9,560 bases of DNA, from contig NZ_JAIVFR010000181.1 in NCBI RefSeq assembly GCF_020829685.1, positions 1 through 9,560 of the forward strand, in the 5' to 3' direction. The translations under genes were made by a program, and so were the position numbers. The notes under the pieces are model-generated. The model saw nothing but the letters and a program-made list of their open reading frames with translations, had not been told where the DNA came from and ran no database searches. Position 1 is the first letter of the stretch. Each line of letters begins with the position of its first letter. The DNA is from Nostoc sp. CHAB 5715. GTDB taxonomy: Bacteria > Cyanobacteriota > Cyanobacteriia > Cyanobacteriales > Nostocaceae. This document shows, piece after piece, positions 1 through 6,483 of the stretch.

Positions 1-157
1 ATGTGTGCTTGGCTGAGTGGCAAATAGCAATAACATATTTTTGCCCTCAATTATCTCCAACTTTTTGGACTGACACAAGATTCGGATTTGGGTCTTTGGC
101 ATTGATAGCCTTTGATAACGCCTCAGCAATTCACTCCTGTATAAACCCAAAGACATT

Positions 158-877
158 ATGACAACTTCAATAATTCCAACTCTAGAGAATTTATATAATG
201 TAACCCAGGAAGACCAAGATAATCGTGGGTACTGCACACTCCAGTGGCGACGGGGTAAGCTGTTGGTGAAGCCGCTTGGACAAGTGAAACAACCATATCT
301 ACCTTCATTAAACAGTAAGCGATCGCTAGTAGAATGCTTACAACATTCTCCTGTAAGTTTGGTAAGCATAGATCCCAAATTGGGTGAGGCTTTGCTCAGG
401 TTTTGGGCAGATGCATGTGAAGAAGCTCAAAAGCCAATATTCCTAAGCATATCCGCTAGCAATAAACTGCCTAACCAACCCTTGAGACAAGTACAGCGAC
501 TAATTGATTGGATTGCTGCTTTCGTGTTGCTGCTATTAGTAAGTCCAGTCATGTTGGGATTGGTTGTGTTAATGCAGGTTTACTCGCCAGGGTCAATTTT
601 TTGTCGTGAGTGGCGCGTGGGAGAACGGGGTAAACTGTTTCGGGCAATGAGGTTTCACACGCAAAACATCACACCGCTAGGGCGTTGGATGGGTAAATAC
701 AGTCTCAACAATCTGCCACTGTTATTTAACGTGCTGCGGGGTGACATGAATTTGACCGGATCTCGTTGTTGGACTTTAGAAGATGCAGTACAGCTAAAGA
801 AACTACCAGAAATTAAAGCTTCATGGGAAGTAGAAGCACAGCCTCACCTGTTACATCTAGATAGCCAAACACTGTAA
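158..877 (+). CDS. hepC: HepC-like sugar-phosphate transferase (bacterial sugar transferase family), HEP synthesis
   Basis: A 239-residue protein whose C-terminal half (about 112-205) resembles the bacterial sugar transferase / monotopic phosphoglycosyl transferase family (WbaP, WcaJ, PglC). These enzymes move a sugar phosphate from a UDP-sugar to undecaprenyl phosphate at the cytoplasmic membrane. Visible: one hydrophobic segment (about 114-140) with the Ser129-Pro130 break typical of the re-entrant helix, then SPGSIFCREWRVGERGK, RFHT, and SLNNLPLLFNVLRGDMNLTGSR (166-203 region). Residues 1-110 are soluble and unrecognised. Odd: the family's Asp-Glu catalytic pair is Asn184-Asn185, GPRP is GSRC, and the usual PGxTGxxQV tail is replaced by a short end closing in HLDSQTL. 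It may be inactive or altered. The ATG is the only good start: a stop lies in frame at 116-118; there is no clear Shine-Dalgarno. The name rests on family plus position directly before hepA, as in Anabaena PCC 7120. Confidence 0.85.
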   Translation: MTTSIIPTLENLYNVTQEDQDNRGYCTLQWRRGKLLVKPLGQVKQPYLPSLNSKRSLVECLQHSPVSLVSIDPKLGEALLRFWADACEEAQKPIFLSISASNKLPNQPLRQVQRLIDWIAAFVLLLLVSPVMLGLVVLMQVYSPGSIFCREWRVGERGKLFRAMRFHTQNITPLGRWMGKYSLNNLPLLFNVLRGDMNLTGSRCWTLEDAVQLKKLPEIKASWEVEAQPHLLHLDSQTL

Positions 878-900
878 TTTATATCTTACACCTGCCTATC

Positions 901-1017
901 CCGCCTGAGAATAAATTCTCAGGCTAATAGCCTAAGTCCACTCAAGTGGACTACAACCCTTACTTAGTCTTCTTTAGAAGACTTTAGCTATAAGCCTCAG
1001 AATTCATTCTGAGGCGG
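901..1017. repeat. Compound palindromic repeat with four nested hairpins, upstream of hepA
   Basis: A 117-bp symmetric element. Its ends (901-931 and 987-1017) are inverted copies matching at 27 of 31 positions, so they can pair with each other. Each end is also palindromic by itself: 903-912 pairs with 915-924, and 994-1002 pairs with 1007-1015. Two more perfect 8-bp hairpins with 2-nt loops lie inside: AGTCCACT/AGTGGACT (935-952) and AGTCTTCT/AGAAGACT (966-983). The element can therefore fold as four separate hairpins or as one long stem enclosing two. Such designs are typical of small dispersed repeats of Nostoc genomes. It lies in the spacer between hepC and hepA; any role in hepA control or in ending hepC transcription is inference. 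No T-run follows, so it is not a standard intrinsic terminator. Confidence 0.85.
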
Positions 1018-1054
1018 TCGTCGGGACTGGTGCAAGTTCTGAGGTAATTTATCT

Positions 1055-1085
1055 GTGCGGTAATTGATGGTTTCATTTACCGCAC
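1055..1085 (+). promoter_or_regulatory. Hairpin in the probable hepA leader
   Basis: A perfect 9-bp inverted repeat, GTGCGGTAA (1055-1063) and TTACCGCAC (1077-1085), with a 13-nt loop, ending 49 nt before the hepA start codon. hepA transcription is reported, as I recall, to start about 100 nt upstream of the gene in PCC 7120; if spacing is similar here, the hairpin lies in the 5' untranslated leader. It could affect translation or message stability, or be a dyad protein site; the sequence alone does not decide. Confidence 0.45.
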
Positions 1086-1134
1086 TGAGGCTAAAGCGGT
1101 CTATCTACCTTGCCAAACTATTATTATAAAATCC

Positions 1135-2976
1135 ATGCATTTTCAACTTCCTCAAAAACTCCGTAGTCTGCTCAAAGCCTCCAGCTTCTGGCAGGACAAC
1201 TATTTGCTATTGCGAGAATTTAAACACTTTCGCAAGATTGTAATTTTAGCTCTGATATTCTCGATTCTGGCGGCAACTTTTGAAGGTGTAAGTATTGGTT
1301 TTTTACTTTCATTTTTGCAAAGCTTAACTAGTCCCAACGCTCAACCTGTCCAAACAGGAATAGAATGGTTTGATAATTTAGTATTGGGAGCAAATACATC
1401 CCCAATTAATCGTCTGTACCGGGTATCTTCGCTGATTTTATTAAGTACTTGGTTACGTGTTGCCTTCAATTACTTGGGACAAGTCTATACTGAATTATCT
1501 CAACTGCATTTTGGCGATCGCTTACGTAAGCAAATTTTTGAACAGTTACAATCCTTATCGTTAAGTTACTTTGCCAAAACTCGTTCTGGTGAACTAATTA
1601 ACACAATTACCACAGAAATTGAAAGAATAAGACAGGGTTTCAGTGGCGCAGCCTTTTTAATAACTAGAGGAATCACAACTCTTGTCTACTTGATTTCAAT
1701 GTTTTTGATATCATGGCAACTGACTGTAATTTCAGCATTACTATTTACACTTTTAGGTGTAGGTTTATCTAATCTGAATGCCAGAGTCAGAGAATCAAGT
1801 TTTGGCATGACAAGTGCTAATGCTAATTTTACATCAACAGCCATAGAATTTATTAATGGCATTCGCACGGTTCATTCCTGTGGTACTCAAGAATTTGAGC
1901 GCCAGCGTTATTACAAAGCTAGCGACAAGGTAGTAAGTACTACAACTAAAGTTGTATTCACTTGGACACTTGTCAAGCCAATTGCCGAAGGGGTCGCTAC
2001 TACGGTGTTGGTCGGAATGATTATTTTGGCATTCACTAGCTTGGTTAGTAATGGAACGCTACAAGTTGCTTCTTTGCTAACATTTTTCTTTGTGCTATTT
2101 CGCTTCATCCCGTTTGTTCAAGATATTAATGGCACACGAGCATTTCTCAGTACTCTACATGGCTCGGCAGACAACATTAAAAATCTGCTCAAAAGTGATG
2201 ATAAAAATTATTTTCAGAATGGAACACTTAAGTTTAAAGCTTTACAAAGGGGAATAAATCTAGTATCTGTAGATTTTGGCTACGATGACAAAAATATAGT
2301 GTTGCATAATATTACCCTAACCATTGAAAAAGGGAAAATGACTGCATTAGTCGGAGCCTCTGGTGCTGGTAAAACAACTCTTGCTGATTTAATTCCCCGA
2401 TTTTATAATGCTACAGAGGGAAATATCTATATTGATGAAATTGATATCCGGCTGTTTGAAATTAACTCTCTACGTCGTCAAATAGCTGTCGTCAGTCAGG
2501 ATACTTTTATCTTTAATACTGATGTTTGGCAAAATATTGCTTATGGTACTCCCCAAGCTACTAATGAGCAAATTCAAGAAGCTGCTAAACTAGCGAATGC
2601 GCTGGAATTTATTTTAGAAATGCCCGAAGGTTTTAATACCAAATTGGGAGATCGCGGCGTTAGATTATCTGGAGGACAAAGACAGCGAATTGCTATCGCA
2701 CGGGCGCTACTACGGAACCCCGAAATTTTGATTTTGGATGAAGCAACTAGTGCCTTAGATTCTGTATCCGAGCGCTTAATTCAAGATTCATTAGAAAAGC
2801 TATCTGTGGGTAGAACAGTAATTGCGATCGCTCACCGTCTTTCTACTATTGCTAAAGCAGATAAAGTCGTAGTGTTGGAAGCAGGGCGGATAGTAGAACA
2901 GGGCAAATATCAAGAATTACTCGGACGTAAAGGCAAGCTTTGGGAATATCACCAGATGCAATACTATAATTCGTAA
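1135..2976 (+). CDS. hepA: HepA, MsbA-type ABC exporter for heterocyst envelope polysaccharide
   Basis: A full 613-residue half transporter: an N-terminal membrane domain (about 33-335, several hydrophobic helices expected to give six spans) and a C-terminal ATPase domain (about 370-610). The ATPase has every key motif: Walker A GASGAGKTT (407-415), Q-loop Gln455, signature LSGGQRQR (511-518), Walker B ILILDEATSALD with Asp535-Glu536, and H-loop His567. It should work as a homodimer in the plasma membrane, like MsbA or the lipid-oligosaccharide flippase PglK. In Anabaena PCC 7120, hepA (once hetA) is required for the HEP layer and is induced during heterocyst development; cargo here is inferred, probably a lipid-linked saccharide. 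No clear Shine-Dalgarno precedes the ATG. The last two sense codons and the stop fall within a heptamer repeat array, so the C-terminus may vary between strains. Confidence 0.93.
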   Translation: MHFQLPQKLRSLLKASSFWQDNYLLLREFKHFRKIVILALIFSILAATFEGVSIGFLLSFLQSLTSPNAQPVQTGIEWFDNLVLGANTSPINRLYRVSSLILLSTWLRVAFNYLGQVYTELSQLHFGDRLRKQIFEQLQSLSLSYFAKTRSGELINTITTEIERIRQGFSGAAFLITRGITTLVYLISMFLISWQLTVISALLFTLLGVGLSNLNARVRESSFGMTSANANFTSTAIEFINGIRTVHSCGTQEFERQRYYKASDKVVSTTTKVVFTWTLVKPIAEGVATTVLVGMIILAFTSLVSNGTLQVASLLTFFFVLFRFIPFVQDINGTRAFLSTLHGSADNIKNLLKSDDKNYFQNGTLKFKALQRGINLVSVDFGYDDKNIVLHNITLTIEKGKMTALVGASGAGKTTLADLIPRFYNATEGNIYIDEIDIRLFEINSLRRQIAVVSQDTFIFNTDVWQNIAYGTPQATNEQIQEAAKLANALEFILEMPEGFNTKLGDRGVRLSGGQRQRIAIARALLRNPEILILDEATSALDSVSERLIQDSLEKLSVGRTVIAIAHRLSTIAKADKVVVLEAGRIVEQGKYQELLGRKGKLWEYHQMQYYNS

Positions 2977-3064
2977 TTTGTCATTTGTCATTTGTCATTT
3001 GTCATTTGTCATTCGTCATTTGTCATTCGTCATTCGTCATTCGTCATTTGTCATTCGTCATTCG
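2967..3064. repeat. Heptanucleotide tandem array (STRR type), 14 units
   Basis: Fourteen exact 7-nt steps: TAATTCG, TAATTTG, then twelve copies of TCATTYG (Y = T,T,T,T,C,T,C,C,C,T,C,C). Short tandemly repeated repetitive (STRR) heptamers are characteristic of heterocystous cyanobacteria. The array begins inside hepA: its first unit and the start of the second supply the end of the Asn codon, the Ser codon and the TAA stop. An apparent ORF through it (start near 2985) encodes only the repeat and is not a gene. Confidence 0.92.
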
Positions 3065-3065
3065 T

Positions 3066-3112
3066 AATGGGCTATGCCCCGCTACGTTTGCGGAGCGTCT
3101 CGTAGAGAAGAC
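3066..3112. repeat. Dispersed palindromic repeat adjoining the heptamer array
   Basis: Directly after the heptamers comes a GC-rich block in an AT-rich spacer. It holds a GGGC-TAT-GCCC hairpin (3069-3079), then CGCTACG, GCGGAGCGTCTCG and TAGAGAAGAC. Blocks of this kind recur in intergenic DNA of Nostoc genomes; the assignment is from memory of the pattern. The rest of the spacer (3113-3178) holds only AT-rich sequence and the ribosome binding site of the next gene. Confidence 0.55.
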
Positions 3113-3178
3113 AGTAACTCGTAAATTATCAATTCTTTATCTGGCTGAATTACTTATAGTTTTAACAAGGAAAAATAA

Positions 3179-4018
3179 ATGGTAAATCTAGGCTATCATA
3201 CTGCTAAAATTCAGGGAAAATTTAATCGATCTCTATATAAAGCAGCCCTTTCTCAGATTGTCAGCATCCCAATAAAACAAACTCGACAAGTTCCGGTAAG
3301 TGTTTATGCTTTCTCATGTGAACGCGATCTACCAGAACAAGTAGCAAGTATTCGCTCATTCATTCGTAATGTCGGCATTCCAGATACATTCGCTGTAGTT
3401 TCTGATGGCAGTTACACTGAGTTTAGTTGTAATTTACTCCACCGCGTCCATCCCTGCGTTAAGGTAATACCTTTACAAAACTTCTTGAGAAAGGATTTAC
3501 CTCAATGTGTTCTTGATTATGCCAAACTGCATCCTCTGGGCAAAAAATTATCGGCATTAATGTCAATTCCGATTAATGGAACTACGATTTACACTGATTC
3601 AGATATTTTGTTTTTTCCCGCCGGGATTGACTTAATTGATTTGAGTAACTCGGATGATAAATATTCTCTTTATCTACCTGATTGTTCTATATCACTAGAT
3701 GAGCGAATTATTTATGATGATTCTGAAAAGTCAAATCCAGTAAATGGTGGATTTATATTATTTAGGCATGAATTTGACTGGAGTTTTGCTATCGAACGTT
3801 TAGCAAATCTTCAAGAAGCTCCTACTTATTTTACTGAACAAACAATTGTTCATTTGACCATGCACCACAATCATGGTAAACCTATATGCTCAAAAAAATA
3901 TGTTCTCAATGTAGAAGATCAGTTCATTTATCCAGATAAATCTGCAAGTAAAAACATTGCTCTCAGGCATTATGTGAATGATGTTAGACACAAGTTCTGG
4001 TTTAATGTTGGCATATAA
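3179..4018 (+). CDS. DxD-containing GT-A-like glycosyltransferase, family not assigned
   Basis: A 279-residue soluble protein with the layout of a nucleotide-sugar-dependent GT-A enzyme: beta-strand-like VPVSVYAFS near 38-46, a metal/UDP-sugar binding DxD in YTDSDILFF (Asp140, Asp142), then NGGFILF (Asn189-Gly-Gly) and TEQ (219-221), similar in order to GT8-like families where acceptor and metal contacts lie after the DxD. No membrane segment or signal peptide. Likely adds one sugar to the lipid-linked HEP intermediate in the cytoplasm (inference). The ATG is supported by AAGG at 3167-3170, eight nt upstream. It follows the hepA repeats by about 110 nt and sits where alr2836 lies in PCC 7120. 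I cannot name the donor or the precise family. Confidence 0.75.
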   Translation: MVNLGYHTAKIQGKFNRSLYKAALSQIVSIPIKQTRQVPVSVYAFSCERDLPEQVASIRSFIRNVGIPDTFAVVSDGSYTEFSCNLLHRVHPCVKVIPLQNFLRKDLPQCVLDYAKLHPLGKKLSALMSIPINGTTIYTDSDILFFPAGIDLIDLSNSDDKYSLYLPDCSISLDERIIYDDSEKSNPVNGGFILFRHEFDWSFAIERLANLQEAPTYFTEQTIVHLTMHHNHGKPICSKKYVLNVEDQFIYPDKSASKNIALRHYVNDVRHKFWFNVGI

Positions 4019-4089
4019 ATTGATAAAGGTTAACATCTATTTATCTAAGGAATACAATTAACAATAACGTAGAAAATAAGTGGTGATTA

Positions 4090-5292
4090 ATGCCTAACTC
4101 AATTAATAATGCCAAGCAAAATAATGAACAATTGCACAGGGGTATTTTTGAAGAAGACCTGATTTATCAATGCTCCAATTTTGATGTAGGTGAGGGCGGG
4201 GGTGTTGAAACTTATTTAGCTTCTCTGTTTGAACATCGACCACCTGAAGTTAGCGATCGCGTGATAAAATCGCTTCAGAATGTTGACCAAAGCCAGTTTA
4301 AGTTGCTACACCTCCACAGCCCGGATTTACTCTTGCAGCTTACAGGCGAGTGTCCTACGGTTTTCAGCGTTCATAATCACTCATTGTACTGTCCTAGTGG
4401 CACAAAGTATTTAGCTGGGCAGCGAACAATCTGCGATCGCAACTTCTCTTACTTAGGTTGTACCTGGGGTAAATTAGTAGATAAATGTGGTAGCCGTAGA
4501 CCTTTAAGAACTCTTAAAGAACTTCAAAATACTCATCAGTTATTAGATACCTTAAAAAAAGTAAAAATTACTTTTGTTGCTAATAGCGAATACGTGCGTC
4601 AAGAGTTGATTAAAAACGGTGTACCTCCTGAGCGAACTGTAACGCTACACTGTGGTATCTCTATACCACAAAGAACAACCGCACCCCTGAGTTTAGAAAT
4701 CCACCAAAATCATAGAATTTTGTTTGTTGGACGGATTGTTTCTGATAAAGGTTTGGAATGGTTACTTAAAACCTTAGTACATACAAATCCGCAAATTAAA
4801 CTTGATATTGCAGGTGAAGGCTGGGAACGACCACGGTTAGAAAGGTTAGCAAATACACTCGGATTAAGTAACCGAATTACTTGGCATGGTTGGTGCGATC
4901 GCAACACATTAAATAACCTTTACGAACAGTGTTTTGCAGTCATCTTTCCTAGTGTTTGGCCTGAACCTGCCGGTCTTGTAACTCTAGAAGCATACTCTCG
5001 TTATCGACCTATAATTGGTAGTGCAGTCGGAGGGATTCCAGAACATTTGCGAGATGGAGAAACGGGTATTCTTGTTCCAGCTAATGATATCAAAAAGCTG
5101 GCTGATGCTATTCATGATTTGTATGGAGATTATGAAAAAAGCCGATATATGGGCGAACAAGGTCATGCTTTATTAATGAAAGAATTTACCATGAATGCTC
5201 ATGTAAATAATCTCCGAACAATTTATGCAAAAACAATAGCTGAATTTCCTTATAGAGCGAAAAAAATATATAGCGTTTCTCAAGCGAAATAA
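4090..5292 (+). CDS. GT4-family glycosyltransferase with four-cysteine N-terminal insert
   Basis: A 400-residue retaining glycosyltransferase of the GT-B fold. Visible: glycine-rich GGGVETYL near the N-terminus (acceptor-side loop), HNHSLYCP, the C-domain opening ILFVGRIVSDKGLEWLL, and the donor-binding EX7E motif in EPAGLVTLE (Glu292, Glu300), followed by GGIPEHLRDGETGILVPAND. Between 101 and 133 lie four cysteines (101, 115, 124, 133) in a compact region, a pattern seen in some GT4 enzymes of polysaccharide clusters and possibly metal-binding or disulfide-linked. The N-domain is somewhat short for the family. No membrane segment. The ATG has only a weak purine-rich site (AAGTGGTGA) upstream. 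Position equals alr2837 of the HEP island; likely role is addition of a sugar to the growing repeat unit. Sugar and linkage cannot be read. Confidence 0.85.
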   Translation: MPNSINNAKQNNEQLHRGIFEEDLIYQCSNFDVGEGGGVETYLASLFEHRPPEVSDRVIKSLQNVDQSQFKLLHLHSPDLLLQLTGECPTVFSVHNHSLYCPSGTKYLAGQRTICDRNFSYLGCTWGKLVDKCGSRRPLRTLKELQNTHQLLDTLKKVKITFVANSEYVRQELIKNGVPPERTVTLHCGISIPQRTTAPLSLEIHQNHRILFVGRIVSDKGLEWLLKTLVHTNPQIKLDIAGEGWERPRLERLANTLGLSNRITWHGWCDRNTLNNLYEQCFAVIFPSVWPEPAGLVTLEAYSRYRPIIGSAVGGIPEHLRDGETGILVPANDIKKLADAIHDLYGDYEKSRYMGEQGHALLMKEFTMNAHVNNLRTIYAKTIAEFPYRAKKIYSVSQAK

Positions 5293-5340
5293 GCTTAGTT
5301 TGATACATCAAATTGTTCATCTTTTACATATTAAATATAA

Positions 5341-5344
5341 AGGA
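5341..5344 (+). promoter_or_regulatory. Ribosome binding site that sets the start of the 5352 gene
   Basis: AGGA (within AAAGGAAAA) lies seven nt before the ATG at 5352. The same frame is open back to a TTG at 5313, but that codon has no such site and would add a 13-residue stretch before the normal GT2 N-terminus. The ATG is therefore preferred. Confidence 0.8.
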
Positions 5345-5351
5345 AAAAACT

Positions 5352-6344
5352 ATGTCATTGTCTCAAGAATATCAACAGCCTTTAGTTAGTGTTATTATCC
5401 CCACCTATAATAGACCAGAGTATCTCAAGCAAGCGATCGCTAGTGCTGTTAAACAAACTTATCAAAATATCGAAATTATTGTTTCTGATAATTGTAGTTC
5501 AGAAAATCCTCAAGCACTTGTGGCATCTTTTGGTGATTCACGCATTAGATTTTGGCGGCATCAGCAAAATGTGGGGATGATTGCTAATCAGCAACATGGC
5601 TTCAAGATGGCGCGAGGTAAATATGTTGCTAGTCTTCATGATGATGATATTTGGAATGAAGATTTTTTAGCAAAGCTAGTACCACCTCTAGAAGCAAATT
5701 CTGAGTTAATTCTCGCTTTTTGTGACCAATATATCATAGATGCTAATAGCATAATTAATAATGCTGGAACTGAAGAAAATACACGCGGTTATAAGCGAGA
5801 CAAACTAGCAAAAGGAATTCATCAACCTTTTTACAAAATTGGATTAATAGATAAAAGCATACCCACTGCTGCATCTTGTGTGATTCGTAATAATATTATC
5901 GATTGGGATAGTATGCCCTCAGAAGTTGGCGGCATGTGGGATTTATATTTAACTTATCTCTGTTGTATATCTGGTTACGGTGCTTACTACTATCCAGAAA
6001 GATTGACGCGATATCGTGCCCATGAGCAAACTGATACTATGCTCAGTGGTAGTCGAGATGTGCAGGCAAAAATCCGCAAAGCTAAAAGCGAAATGTTTTG
6101 TTATCAAGTCTTTATGGAAGACGCTCGTCTAGAGCAATTTAAGACTTACTTTCAACAGAAATGGTTAGAAGCTAATACAACTTTGGGAATTGGTTTGCTA
6201 CGAAGCGAACAGATAGCCGCAGCACGTCCTTATTTTTGGCAGGCGTTGAATAAACAAAAATTTGATGTGCGAACTGTGGCTGCACTAACTCTTAGTTTTA
6301 CTCCGCGTTTTTTCGCAGAAAAATTAATAGAAATCTCTAAATAA
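5352..6344 (+). CDS. GT2-family glycosyltransferase
   Basis: A 330-residue GT-A enzyme of family 2. The N-terminus has the classic PLVSVIIPTYNRPEYLKQAI nucleotide-binding start (about 10-29), followed by IEIIVSDNCSS, and the metal-binding aspartates in LHDDDIW (Asp97-99). The later region, GGMWDLYLTYLCC and YRAHEQT, fits the acceptor half. The C-terminal 60 residues (LGIGLLRSEQIAAARPYFWQAL) look like a helical-repeat pair, as is common after GT2 domains in cyanobacterial clusters. Cytoplasmic, no membrane helix seen. Start chosen at the ATG with AGGA seven nt upstream, 59 nt after the previous gene, suggesting co-transcription. Probably extends the HEP repeat unit (context-based); the sugar is unknown. 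Its place matches alr2838. Confidence 0.85.
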   Translation: MSLSQEYQQPLVSVIIPTYNRPEYLKQAIASAVKQTYQNIEIIVSDNCSSENPQALVASFGDSRIRFWRHQQNVGMIANQQHGFKMARGKYVASLHDDDIWNEDFLAKLVPPLEANSELILAFCDQYIIDANSIINNAGTEENTRGYKRDKLAKGIHQPFYKIGLIDKSIPTAASCVIRNNIIDWDSMPSEVGGMWDLYLTYLCCISGYGAYYYPERLTRYRAHEQTDTMLSGSRDVQAKIRKAKSEMFCYQVFMEDARLEQFKTYFQQKWLEANTTLGIGLLRSEQIAAARPYFWQALNKQKFDVRTVAALTLSFTPRFFAEKLIEISK

Positions 6345-6380
6345 TAGAGTCAGCATGTTTGAGTTGTAGATTTTTTTTAA

Positions 6381-6456
6381 CGAACCGCAGAGACGCAGAG
6401 GACACAGAGGTAATAAAAATAAGATTTTTTTGATTTTTACTTTGCGTCTTTGTTTC
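6381..6456. repeat. Dispersed CGCAGAG-type repeat between glycosyltransferase genes
   Basis: CGAACCGCAGAGACGCAGAG, then GACACAGAGG, is a stretch I recognise as a common interspersed repeat in cyanobacterial intergenic DNA. A partial inverted partner, CTTTGCGTCTTTG (6440-6452), follows after an AT-rich centre, giving an imperfect inverted repeat. It fills most of the 139-nt gap between two genes and breaks the tight spacing of the cluster. A T-run at 6371-6378 precedes it; this is not a convincing terminator since no stem lies before it. Confidence 0.6.
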
Positions 6457-6483
6457 AGCCTATTTGACCAAGCAAGGTAGTGT

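Noticed and set aside
1..157. Short ATG ORF at position 1 and possible hepC promoter
   Set aside because: The ORF stops after eight codons and no well-spaced -35/-10 pair is visible; I see nothing supportable here.
1121..1130. TATTATAAA as a -10 box for hepA
   Set aside because: It is only a few nt from the ATG and has no -35 partner; a leader of about 100 nt is reported for hepA in PCC 7120.
2967..3064. CRISPR array
   Set aside because: Units are 7 nt in direct contact with no spacers; this is a simple heptamer array.
2985..3185. ORF encoding MSFVICHLSFVICH repeats
   Set aside because: It is a translation of the heptamer array and the next repeat; no ribosome site and it overlaps the true start at 3179.
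5299..5312. TTTGAT-AC-ATCAAA hairpin between two glycosyltransferase genes
   Set aside because: Only a 6-bp AT-rich stem with a weak T-rich follow-up; not a convincing terminator, and the genes look co-transcribed.
5313..5351. TTG-start extension of the GT2 gene at 5352
   Set aside because: No ribosome site for the TTG, and the ATG at 5352 has AGGA seven nt upstream and fits the family N-terminus.
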